A stretch of DNA of 64,000 bases. It comes from Catellatospora paridis. GTDB taxonomy: Bacteria > Actinomycetota > Actinomycetes > Mycobacteriales > Micromonosporaceae. The stretch spans positions 155,621-219,620 of the forward strand of contig NZ_ML769315.1 of NCBI RefSeq assembly GCF_009720365.1, given 5' to 3'. The position numbers were made by a program, and so were the translations under genes. The notes beneath the pieces are model-generated. The model saw nothing but the letters and a program-made list of their open reading frames with translations. It had not been told where the DNA came from and searched no databases. Position 1 is the stretch's first letter. Every line of letters starts with the position of its first letter. Below are positions 17,883 through 25,135 of this stretch, one piece after another.

Positions 17883-18746
17883 TCAAGGCCCGACCAGGCG
17901 CAGGCTGTCCAACCTGGTCAGGCCCCGGTCGGCGAGGAGGTCGGCGACGTCGATGCCGAAGTCGCCGTTGACCAGCAGGTCCGGGCGGTCGAGTCCGGGC
18001 ACCGCGCCGACGACGACCCGATCGGGCAGGAACTCGCGCAGCCGGTGCCGAAGGTCGCCCGGCCACTCCACGACCGCGCTGTACGCATGGTCCGGGCTGC
18101 GCCCCCAGCCGTCGGCGACGTCCGTCTCGTCCACCCCGAAGATCACCACGTGGTCGCGTTCCACCGGGCTGCCGAACAGCGGCACGCCGCCGGTGTGGCA
18201 GTCGATCGCCGGCACCACGATGCGGTCCGGGTCGATCGGCTCGTACCACAGCAGGAGCGGCTTGGCCCGCAGCGTGTCGCGATTGTCGAAGCAGCACAGC
18301 ACGATCGCGTGGGACGGGAAGGCCAGCGCGTAGAACTCGAACAGCTCCGGGCTCACCGCCGGCCGCCGGTGCGGCGGCACCCGCTCCAGCGCCGCGTACA
18401 CCGCCATCGGGTCCTCGGCCAGGACCACCGTGTAGACGTCGTGCTCGAAGACGTGCGCCTGCGGGACCGGGCCGTCCATCCACGCCATGCCGTCCGCGGC
18501 GGCGGCGCCCTCGACCGCGTCCACCATCCGGTCCAGCACGTCGCGGTGGCGACCGACGTCGATGAAGTTGTCCGGCGTGAGGTTGCGGCCAGGCAGGTGC
18601 AGCAGCATCGCATTCGGGCCGGACGCCAGGTTCACCGCGGTGTTCTGGTAGCCGAACACCTCGATCCGCCCGTGCACCGGATGGTGGCGACGTCCCGCAT
18701 AGACGGTCGTGCCACGGAACTGCGCGTGGGCAGCCGAAACGCACAT
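17883..18746 (-). CDS. Hypothetical protein, function unknown
   Basis: A 287-residue soluble protein that I do not recognise. Composition and codon use match its neighbours, and the frame is densely non-repetitive, so it is probably real. Visible segments include FGYQNTAVNLASGPNAMLLHLPGRN near the N terminus, HVFEHDVYTVVLAEDP, FYALAFPSHAIVLCCFDNRD and a CHTGGVPLFG stretch with one Cys/His pair. There is no signal peptide or membrane segment. It converges on the GntR gene with a 12-bp gap and is 62 bp downstream of the NADAR gene, so it may be cotranscribed with it. Confidence 0.55.
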   Translation of the reverse strand: MCVSAAHAQFRGTTVYAGRRHHPVHGRIEVFGYQNTAVNLASGPNAMLLHLPGRNLTPDNFIDVGRHRDVLDRMVDAVEGAAAADGMAWMDGPVPQAHVFEHDVYTVVLAEDPMAVYAALERVPPHRRPAVSPELFEFYALAFPSHAIVLCCFDNRDTLRAKPLLLWYEPIDPDRIVVPAIDCHTGGVPLFGSPVERDHVVIFGVDETDVADGWGRSPDHAYSAVVEWPGDLRHRLREFLPDRVVVGAVPGLDRPDLLVNGDFGIDVADLLADRGLTRLDSLRLVGP

Positions 18747-18808
18747 CGCGCGAGGATACGCCGCCGGCGAGCGTTCCTGGGAGAACCCGCACCCGGCCGC
18801 CTGACGTC

Positions 18809-19363
18809 TCAGCCGGACGCGAGCTGCTCGCGTGCCTCCATCAGCGCGAATCCGAGCAGGTTCAGGCCTCGCCAGCGCTGCGGATACCAGGCGTCGCCGT
18901 CGCGGGCCGACAGGCCGATCCCCCAGATCGCGTCGACCGGGCTCGCCTCCACCAGCACCCGCTCACCCGTCGACAGCAGGTATGCCCCCAGCGCCTCGTC
19001 CTGGCCGAACTTCGCGACACTGCCCGCCAGCACGATGGCGTACCGCTCGCGCTCCCAGACGGCCTGGCTGAAGCCGCGTACCTCGCGGCCCAGGCCCTTG
19101 GCCTGCTGCGGGTGGTCCACCGCGAGAATGCGCTGCGCCACCTCGGCGTCGCCGAACAGCGTCGCCTTGCGCCACATCATGTAGTGCTCGGCGGTCGCGA
19201 ATTCCACCCCGTCCACCGTGAACGGGGCCTGCCACCACTGGCTCAGGCAGCTCGGGCCGATGCTCCCGTCCGCGGACGGCTGGTGCCCCCAGAACATCAG
19301 GTACTTCACCCGCCGCCCGCGCTCGGCGAGGGTGACGAGTTCGGCGACGCTGCGAGGTGACAT
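18809..19363 (-). CDS. NADAR-domain protein (YbiA-like N-glycosidase)
   Basis: A 184-residue protein covering the whole NADAR domain: YLMFWGHQPSADGSIGPSCL, FTVDGVEFATAEHYMMWRKA (the EHYMM core), AVDHPQQAKGLGREVRGF and DAIWGIGLSARDGDAW. NADAR enzymes cleave N-glycosidic bonds. YbiA-type members act on riboflavin biosynthesis intermediates, and others remove ADP-ribose from guanine bases. Which activity applies cannot be read from sequence. It is divergent from a macrodomain gene 76 bp away, which favours an ADP-ribose-related role (inference). Confidence 0.85.
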   Translation of the reverse strand: MSPRSVAELVTLAERGRRVKYLMFWGHQPSADGSIGPSCLSQWWQAPFTVDGVEFATAEHYMMWRKATLFGDAEVAQRILAVDHPQQAKGLGREVRGFSQAVWERERYAIVLAGSVAKFGQDEALGAYLLSTGERVLVEASPVDAIWGIGLSARDGDAWYPQRWRGLNLLGFALMEAREQLASG

Positions 19364-19439
19364 GCCCGCCAGTGTCGCGCAGGACGGCCCCGCCGCGCGT
19401 CACGATTTGGGTCGACCGGCGTCACACCGTGGCGGCACA

Positions 19440-19922
19440 ATGCCCACCGTGACCACGCTGACGATCATCAAGGGCGACGCGACCAGCCCGCAGGCCAAAG
19501 GCCCCAAGGTGATCGCGCACGTCTGCAACGACATCGGCGGCTGGGGCAAGGGCTTCGTGCTGGCGATCGCCCGTCGCTGGCCGGAGCCGGAACGCGATTA
19601 CCGGCGCTGGCACCGCGAGCGGGCCCGCAACGACTTCGGCCTCGGCGCGGTCCGCCTGGTGCAGGTGCTGCCCGACACCTGGGTCGCGAACATGGTCGCC
19701 CAGCGCGGCACGAAGACCGGCAGTTCCGGACCGCCGATCCGGTATGAGGCGGTCGAGGCGTGCCTGAGGACGCTGGCCGGGCACGCCACCCGGCTCCGTG
19801 CCTCCGTGCACATGCCGCGCATCGGTTGCGGGCTGGCGGGCGGCCGCTGGGAGCGCATCGGCCCGATCGTGCAGGACACGCTGCTCGCCGCGGGCGTGCC
19901 CACCACCGTGTACGACTTCTAG
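19440..19922 (+). CDS. Macrodomain protein (TARG1/DarG-like)
   Basis: A 160-residue single macrodomain. It shows IIKGDATSPQ, the ADP-ribose loop IAHVCNDIGGWGKGF, an AIARRWPEPERDY helix, VANMVAQRG and the phosphate-binding loop MPRIGCGLAGGRWE. These features resemble TARG1/ALC1 and DarG macrodomains, which remove ADP-ribose from acidic residues or from DNA bases. ATG 19440 gives the natural length. It is divergent from NADAR and its stop overlaps the stop of the convergent small membrane protein gene. Confidence 0.85.
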   Translation: MPTVTTLTIIKGDATSPQAKGPKVIAHVCNDIGGWGKGFVLAIARRWPEPERDYRRWHRERARNDFGLGAVRLVQVLPDTWVANMVAQRGTKTGSSGPPIRYEAVEACLRTLAGHATRLRASVHMPRIGCGLAGGRWERIGPIVQDTLLAAGVPTTVYDF

Positions 19923-20197
19923 AGGCCGCTGCCGCCCGCGGCGTCGCCGTACACGGAGTTCTCCAGGATCGCGCCGCTGTAGCGGTCGCCGGGCCGGTCC
20001 CCGTCCTGAAAATGGCCGCGGTCGGGACGGCGCGACGACGATTCCCGGCGCAGGCCTTGCGTGGCCCGCCGGGCCGCGGCGAGCCGCTGCGCTGCGGTCG
20101 CCGGCCCCGCCCGCCGCCCGCGCCGCCACAGCAGCAGCGCGGCGACCGCCACGGCCGCGTTGACCAGGACCGCCAGCACCCCGAGATATGGCGGCAT
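19919..20197 (-). CDS. Small single-pass membrane protein, unknown
   Basis: A 92-residue protein with one N-terminal membrane helix (YLGVLAVLVNAAVAVAALLL), then an Arg-rich cytoplasmic stretch (WRRGRRAG) and an acidic/polar tail. It lies 38 bp after the DUF4291 gene on the same strand and overlaps the macrodomain stop codon tail-to-tail. No family recognised. Confidence 0.5.
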   Translation of the reverse strand: MPPYLGVLAVLVNAAVAVAALLLWRRGRRAGPATAAQRLAAARRATQGLRRESSSRRPDRGHFQDGDRPGDRYSGAILENSVYGDAAGGSGL

Positions 20198-20235
20198 GGG
20201 CCCACGGTACGACTGGGGATCAACGCGCGTCGGGG

Positions 20236-20811
20236 CTACGACTCCGGCCCGAGGGCGTACGGCTGCTCGTCGGGCAGCAGGCGTCGTGCCCCGTCCGGGT
20301 CACGGGCGATGACGAGCGCGTGGATCTCGTGGGCGAGCGCGGTCACGTCGGCGATGCCGACGGTCCAGTCGTCGACGTATCCGTCGACCGCGGTCCCGGA
20401 CAGCCCGACCTGGATCGCGCGGTGCGCCAGCGGCCGCAGGTGCAGGTCGCGCTCGGGGTCCCACTGCACGCGCACCGGGGAACGCTTCAGGGCCCGCTGC
20501 CATTGCGCCTGGTCGGCGTACACGTCGCGGTCGTGGTGGCTCGGCACGGCCTGGCGCACCGCGGCGTCGAACCCGGCGCGGCGCAGGCGGATCGCGAGCA
20601 CCCGCTCCTGGCCTTCCTTCGTGGCCCAGCCGCAGCGGTACATCATCCACAGGAAGGACGGCTTGATCCAGGTCATCCGATCGCGGCGGTACCAGTCCGG
20701 GAAACGTCCCAGCGCGGCCGCGGCCTCGCCGATCTCCGGCCGGTACGCCTGGTAGACGGTGATCGTCTCGTCGTCGTGCAGCGCCCGGATCTGTCGTGTC
20801 GGCACTGTCAT
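20236..20811 (-). CDS. DUF4291-family protein
   Basis: A 191-residue protein recognisable as DUF4291 by an N-terminal VYQAYRPEIG segment, MTWIKPSFLWMMYRCGWA near residues 45-63, and VRVQWDPERDLHLRPL near 120-135. No function has been shown for the family. The combination of an R/H-containing first strand, a central aromatic segment and a late QWDPE motif is reminiscent of ADP-ribosyltransferase layouts. I cannot confirm that relation from sequence alone. It heads a probable two-gene unit with the small membrane protein and sits next to two ADP-ribose-associated genes. Confidence 0.8.
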   Translation of the reverse strand: MTVPTRQIRALHDDETITVYQAYRPEIGEAAAALGRFPDWYRRDRMTWIKPSFLWMMYRCGWATKEGQERVLAIRLRRAGFDAAVRQAVPSHHDRDVYADQAQWQRALKRSPVRVQWDPERDLHLRPLAHRAIQVGLSGTAVDGYVDDWTVGIADVTALAHEIHALVIARDPDGARRLLPDEQPYALGPES

Positions 20812-21007
20812 GCCCTGGATGATCCATCCTCGGCCCGCGCAGGTCGACCTGGTTTACCGCCGGCCCACGTCAGGTCACGCGTCGCCCGGACCTGCACCGG
20901 CTTGGCCGCGTCCAGCGTCGGGCAGGTGGCTGCCGACAGGAGACGTGGCGCGCACCCGCGCGGTAATCCGCTTGTCCGGCCGCGGCGCCACGGGAACCCT
21001 GGCAGGG

Positions 21008-21715
21008 GTGCACGATGATCCCGTGGCCGCCGCGCGGCGCCTCGTCGAGGACCGGTTTCCTGACGCTCGGTGGGCGATGCTCACCGGCAGTGTGCTGACG
21101 TCGGCGCGTACGCCCGGATCCGATCTCGACATCCTGGTCTTCTTCGGCGAGGGTGACGGGCTGCCCTTCCGCGAGTGGCAGCGGTGGGACGGGTTCAACG
21201 TGGACCTGTTCGCCTACGACCAGGCCGGGCTGGACCACTACCTGGAGCTGGACCTGCGCGACGGGCGGCCCGCGCTGCACCGCATGCTGAGCGGCGGACA
21301 CCTGCTCACCGGCCCGGACGAGCAGGCGATGCGCTTGCAGGCGCACTGCGCGGGCGTGCTCGCGGCCGGGCCGCGGCCGCTCACCGCCGACCAGCTGAAC
21401 ATGCTGCGCTACGGCCTCGCGGACCTGTCTGACGACCTCGCGCACGCGGCCGAGCCGGTCGAGGCGGCCGCCACCGCGGCGACGCTGTGGCAGGTGATCG
21501 CCGACGCGGCCTGCGCGACCGCCCGACCACCGCACTGGCGCGGCACCGGGAAGTGGCGGGCCCGGGAATTACTCGACCTGGACCCGGCGTACGCGTCGCG
21601 CTGGCTGGCCGCGCGACACGACCCGCAGGCGTTGCTGGCCATGGCGGCGGAGCAGATCGCGGCGACCGGCGGCCCGCTCGTCGACCGCTTCCGCGTCGGC
21701 GGCGAGCGCGGGTGA
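21008..21715 (+). CDS. Nucleotidyltransferase-domain protein
   Basis: About 235 residues. The N-terminal 100 form a polymerase-beta-like nucleotidyltransferase core: MLTGSVLTSARTPGSDLDILVFF gives the GS...DxD motif (Gly-Ser, then Asp-Leu-Asp), with a third acidic residue in FNVDLFAY. The C-terminal half is helical, like the substrate-binding part of aminoglycoside adenylyltransferases or MNT-type antitoxins. No HEPN partner gene is visible. GTG 21008 is the adopted start, but an in-frame GTG at 21023 is possible. The 196-bp gap before it shows nothing else. Confidence 0.72.
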   Translation: MHDDPVAAARRLVEDRFPDARWAMLTGSVLTSARTPGSDLDILVFFGEGDGLPFREWQRWDGFNVDLFAYDQAGLDHYLELDLRDGRPALHRMLSGGHLLTGPDEQAMRLQAHCAGVLAAGPRPLTADQLNMLRYGLADLSDDLAHAAEPVEAAATAATLWQVIADAACATARPPHWRGTGKWRARELLDLDPAYASRWLAARHDPQALLAMAAEQIAATGGPLVDRFRVGGERG

Positions 21716-21861
21716 GGCTGCGGACGCTCATCGACGAGGTGCGGCTCGGGCTGGCGGTCTACCGGGTGCTGCGGCCCTACCGGCCGCTGCCCCGGGCGGC
21801 CCTGTTCCCGCCGGGCGGTGAGCCCGGCCGCACATGCGTTACGCGCGCACCTTGGGGGTGA
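21712..21861 (+). CDS. Possible small ORF coupled to nucleotidyltransferase
   Basis: GTG 21712 overlaps the nucleotidyltransferase stop (GTGA) and opens a 49-codon frame beginning VRLRTLIDEVRLGLAVYRVL, an amphipathic helix, then a Pro-rich end. The overlap pattern is the same as for true gene pairs in this genome. However, the frame runs 23 bp into the 3' end of the opposite FMN reductase gene, and I recognise no family. Confidence 0.3.
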   Translation: MRLRTLIDEVRLGLAVYRVLRPYRPLPRAALFPPGGEPGRTCVTRAPWG

Positions 21862-22372
21862 GCGCGGCGGCGAAGGCGGCGACGACGCCGTCGAGCAGGG
21901 TGCGGGCCGGTTCGGCGATGACGATGTCGCCGTCGGGGGCGTCGCTGATCAGCTGGTCGTGCACGAAGTAGCCGGGCAGCACGTGGGTCGCGCCCATGGT
22001 CGTGAGCACGGGTCGCAGCGCGTAGTCGATGGCCAGCACGTGCGCCACGGTGCCGCCGGTGGCCAGGGGCAGCACCGTCTTGCCCGCGAGGGCGTACTGC
22101 GGCAGCAGGTCGAGCAGCGCCTTGAGGATGCCGCTGTAGGCGGCCTTGTAGACCGGCGTCGCGACGATCACGCCGTCGGCGGCCTGGAGGCGCGCGGCGA
22201 TGTCGAGGATCACCGGATGCGACGGGTCACAGCCGAGGAGCACGTCGGCGGGCAGGTCGCGCACGGCGATGGTGTCGATCTCGGCGTCGAGCGCGCCGGC
22301 CACGTTGGCCAGCACGCGCGCGGTGCGCGAGGTCGGTGACGGCGAGCCGCTGATCGCGACCACAACAGCCAC
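21839..22372 (-). CDS. NADPH-dependent FMN reductase (SsuE/MsuE-like)
   Basis: About 177 residues of flavodoxin-like fold. The phosphate-binding loop is AISGSPSPTSRTARVL at the N terminus, followed by DGVIVATPVYKAAYSGILKALLDLLPQ and LPLATGGTVAHVLAIDYALRP, the signature of SsuE-type reductases. GTG 22372 is preferred since GGGGAGG is five bases upstream. These enzymes supply FMNH2 to sulfonate monooxygenases, but no monooxygenase is nearby. It is divergent from an ArsR regulator with a 28-bp palindrome between them, so it is a probable target. Confidence 0.85.
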   Translation of the reverse strand: MAVVVAISGSPSPTSRTARVLANVAGALDAEIDTIAVRDLPADVLLGCDPSHPVILDIAARLQAADGVIVATPVYKAAYSGILKALLDLLPQYALAGKTVLPLATGGTVAHVLAIDYALRPVLTTMGATHVLPGYFVHDQLISDAPDGDIVIAEPARTLLDGVVAAFAAALTPKVRA

Positions 22373-22449
22373 GTCCACCTCCCCTGTTCTCACCGGCGCC
22401 GCAGCCACCGTATCGCGCCGCTTCCCGTACCGCACCGATGCAGGCGATG

Positions 22450-22477
22450 CAGAATTTTGTTTGCAAAGAGAATTCTG
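22450..22477. promoter_or_regulatory. 28-bp near-perfect palindrome, probable ArsR operator
   Basis: CAGAATTTTGTTTG then CAAAGAGAATTCTG is symmetric at 12 of 14 positions, and it is the only AT-rich block in the FMN reductase/ArsR divergent region. Its end is 20 bp before the ArsR ATG at 22497. Confidence 0.65.
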
Positions 22478-22496
22478 TATGGGTAGCGTGCGGGTC

Positions 22497-23075
22497 ATGA
22501 GTCAGGGTGAGGGTGTACGGCGGGTCGGCGAGGTCGAGGAGTTCAAGGCGCTCGCGCATCCGTTGCGGGCGCGGCTGCTGGGGGCGCTGCGCGAGCACGG
22601 GCCGGCCACGGCCACCGAGCTGGCGCGCAGGTTCGCCACCGATACCGGGTCGACCAGCTACCACCTGCGCAAACTCGCGCAGGCCGGGTTCATCGCGGAG
22701 GCCGGCGACCCGGGGCACCCGCGCGCCCGGCGCTGGCAGGCCGTCCACCGGGTCAACGAGTGGAGCGCCGTCGACATGGCCGCCACGGCGGAGGGCCGCG
22801 AGGCGTCCGCGATCATGCGTCGCCAGCAGGTCGACATCCTGATCAGGGACGTCGAGGCGTACGAGGCCGCGCTGGGCTCATTGCCCGCCGACTGGGTCGA
22901 CGCGTCCGGCGTCGGCGACCTGCTGGTGAGGCTCACGCCCGAGTCGGTGAACACGCTCTGGGCGCGGTTCTACGCGCACGTCGACGAGCTGGTCGCGCAG
23001 GACGCCGCCGACCCGGCCGTCCGCCCGGTCAGCATCGTGGTGGCGGGCCTGCCCCGCCTCGGCGAAGCCTCGTGA
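22497..23075 (+). CDS. ArsR-family winged-helix regulator
   Basis: A 192-residue regulator. The winged helix near residues 15-75 includes KALAHPLRARLLGALREHG, ELARRFATDTGSTSYHLRKL and AGFIAEAGD; the C-terminal half is helical. No metal-binding cysteine pair of the ArsR/SmtB type is present, so it probably senses something other than a thiophilic metal. ATG 22497 is preferred to ATG 22479, which touches the palindrome. Its TGA overlaps the GTG of the MFS gene, so regulator and exporter are coupled. Confidence 0.85.
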   Translation: MSQGEGVRRVGEVEEFKALAHPLRARLLGALREHGPATATELARRFATDTGSTSYHLRKLAQAGFIAEAGDPGHPRARRWQAVHRVNEWSAVDMAATAEGREASAIMRRQQVDILIRDVEAYEAALGSLPADWVDASGVGDLLVRLTPESVNTLWARFYAHVDELVAQDAADPAVRPVSIVVAGLPRLGEAS

Positions 23076-24409
23076 TCACCGCGGTGTCGGCACGCCGCCG
23101 CTACGTGCTGATCATGTTCCTGACCTGGCTGCCTGCCGGGCTCTACACCGCTCCCCTGGTGCTGCTGCTACTTGAGCGCGGGCTCAGCCTGGGCGAGATC
23201 GCGGCGATCGGCGCGGTGTACGGGATCTCCGTGATGGCGCTGGAGCTGCCGACCGGCGGGCTGTCCGATGTGCTCGGCCGCCGTCCCGTGCTCGTCGCTT
23301 CAGCCGCGGCGGGGCTGGCCGGGCTGGCCGTGCTCGGCCTGGCCGGGGCGGTGTGGCTGCTGGTCGTGTCCGCGGTGCTGCGCGGGGTGGCCCGCGCGCT
23401 GTCCTCCGGCCCGGCCGAGGCCTGGTACGTCGACGCGGTGCACACGGCCGAAGGCCGCGACGCCGACCTGGGACCGGGCCTCGCCCGCGGTGGGGTGGCC
23501 GCGTCGGCAGCGCTCGGCGTCGGTGTGCTCGCCGGCGGCGTCATCCCGTTCCTGTGGCCCGGCGCGGCGTCGGATGGCGCCGGGCTGGCGGTGCCGGTGC
23601 TGCTGGCGGCGGTCGGTGAGCTGGTGCTGCTGCTGGTCGTCGTGTTCGCGATGCCGGAGGCGCGGGGACCGCGGCCGGAGTTCGGGGCGGTGCTGCGCGG
23701 CGTGCCGGCGACCGTCACGGCCGGACTGCGGCTGGCCGGACGCGACCAGGTGCTGGTGCGGGTGCTGGGAGTGGCCGCCGCGACGGGCACCGGCCTGGCG
23801 GTGATCGAGCTGCTCACGCCTGCCTGGATGGCGGTGCTGTCGGGCGGGCCGGGCCGCGGGGTGCTGGCGTACGCGCTCGTCGCGGCGGTCGGTTTCGCGG
23901 CGGACGCGGCCGGCAGCGCACTCGGGGTGCCGCTGACCCGCCTGCTCGGCTCGCCGGGGCGGGCCGCATGTGCGGGCACGGTGCTCGCGGCGCTGGGGCT
24001 GGCCGGACTCGCCGGCACGGCCGCGCTTTCCGGGTGGCCTGGCCTGGTCGCGGCCGGTGCGGCGTACCTGCTGATGTTCCTGGGGTTGGGCGCGGCGGTG
24101 GCACCGGTGGGCCGGCTGCTGCACGACCGTGTCGAGGCGGCGGAGCGGGCCACCGTGCTGTCGGTGCAGTCGCTGCTGCTGCAGCTCGGCGCGGCCGCGG
24201 GCTCCGTCACGCTGGGGGCGCTGGCCGCGGCGTACGGGCCGGGACCTGCGTTCGCGGGATCCGGGTTGCTGCTCGCGGCGGCGGCGCTGACGCTGTGGGG
24301 CCTGCCGCGCCGTCGGGACGTCCAGGCGCGGGCTCTACTGTTACGCCATGTCGGACCGCGTATACCCGCCCGTGATCGCCCTCGCGAAGACCGCGTTCCG
24401 CGTTCTTGA
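23072..24409 (+). CDS. MFS transporter, probable drug exporter
   Basis: A 445-residue membrane protein with about 12 helices. Loop 2-3 carries the MFS motif GGLSDVLGRRPVL near residues 65-77. The N-terminal start MFLTWLPAGLYTAPLVLLLL and a VQSLLLQLGAAAGSVTLG helix in the C-half are typical of single-component effluxers. GTG 23072 overlaps the ArsR stop. The last 62 bp overlap the 5' end of the plsC-like gene, an unusually long overlap for this window. The ArsR-MFS-FMN reductase set resembles a small xenobiotic response unit (inference). Confidence 0.82.
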   Translation: MITAVSARRRYVLIMFLTWLPAGLYTAPLVLLLLERGLSLGEIAAIGAVYGISVMALELPTGGLSDVLGRRPVLVASAAAGLAGLAVLGLAGAVWLLVVSAVLRGVARALSSGPAEAWYVDAVHTAEGRDADLGPGLARGGVAASAALGVGVLAGGVIPFLWPGAASDGAGLAVPVLLAAVGELVLLLVVVFAMPEARGPRPEFGAVLRGVPATVTAGLRLAGRDQVLVRVLGVAAATGTGLAVIELLTPAWMAVLSGGPGRGVLAYALVAAVGFAADAAGSALGVPLTRLLGSPGRAACAGTVLAALGLAGLAGTAALSGWPGLVAAGAAYLLMFLGLGAAVAPVGRLLHDRVEAAERATVLSVQSLLLQLGAAAGSVTLGALAAAYGPGPAFAGSGLLLAAAALTLWGLPRRRDVQARALLLRHVGPRIPARDRPREDRVPRS

Positions 24410-25079
24410 CCTGCGTATCGACGTGCAGGGAGCCGAGCACGTGCCCACCACCGGGGGCGCGGTCATCGCCTGCAACCACATCAGCTACCTGGACTTCATC
24501 CTGTGCGGGTTCGCGGCGCACCCCGCCAAGCGGCTGGTCCGGTTCATGGCGAAGCAGGAGATCTTCGCCAACCGGATCGCGGGTCCGCTGATGCGTGGGA
24601 TGCATCACATCCCGGTGGACCGGGAGGCGGGGCTGTCGTCGTACAAGGCCGCGCTGGAGGCGCTGAAGCGGGGCGAGGTCATCGGCGTCTTCCCGGAGGC
24701 GACCATCAGCAGGTCGTTCACGGTCAAGGAGCTCAAGGGCGGCTCGGGGCGGATGGCCGCAGCGGCGGGGGTGCCACTGATCCCGATGGCCCTGTGGGGC
24801 CCGCAGCGCCTGTGGACGAAGGGGCGCCCGCGCAGGCTGACCCAGCGGCACGTGGCGGTAACGATCTTGGTCGGCGAGCCGATGTATCCTAGTAAGCGGG
24901 ATAAGTCGGACGTCGTCACAGTGGAATTGCACCGCCGGATGACGGAGCTGCTGGACCGGGCACAGCAGGAGTATCCGGACAAACCCCAAGGCCCGGAGGA
25001 CTCCTGGTGGTTGCCCGCCCACCTCGGCGGCACCGCTCCCGCTCCGGACCAGGTCACAGACTCCTCCGACGAGGACTAG
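24348..25079 (+). CDS. plsC: 1-acyl-sn-glycerol-3-phosphate acyltransferase (PlsC family)
   Basis: A 243-residue acyltransferase with the catalytic block NHISYLDFIL (NHxxxxD) near residues 43-52, the second motif HHIPVDREAG, and FPEATISRSF near 112-121. It transfers an acyl group to lysophosphatidate in phospholipid synthesis. It overlaps the MFS gene by 62 bp and is followed by the acyl-ACP desaturase gene after a 56-bp spacer with a tandem operator, which gives the pair a lipid theme. Confidence 0.87.
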   Translation: MSDRVYPPVIALAKTAFRVLDLRIDVQGAEHVPTTGGAVIACNHISYLDFILCGFAAHPAKRLVRFMAKQEIFANRIAGPLMRGMHHIPVDREAGLSSYKAALEALKRGEVIGVFPEATISRSFTVKELKGGSGRMAAAAGVPLIPMALWGPQRLWTKGRPRRLTQRHVAVTILVGEPMYPSKRDKSDVVTVELHRRMTELLDRAQQEYPDKPQGPEDSWWLPAHLGGTAPAPDQVTDSSDED

Positions 25080-25113
25080 TTACGGTGCCGTAGGTTACGG
25101 TACCGTAGTTACC
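25080..25113. promoter_or_regulatory. Tandem palindromic operator before desaturase
   Basis: TTACGGTGCCGTAG (25080-25093) and TTACGGTACCGTAG (25095-25108) repeat at a 15-bp period, followed by a further TTACC. The second copy contains the perfect palindrome TACGGTACCGTA. It occupies most of the plsC-desaturase spacer, so it probably controls the desaturase; a TetR-type lipid regulator is a reasonable guess. Confidence 0.65.
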
Positions 25114-25135
25114 AGCCCATCTCAGGAGGACTGCG

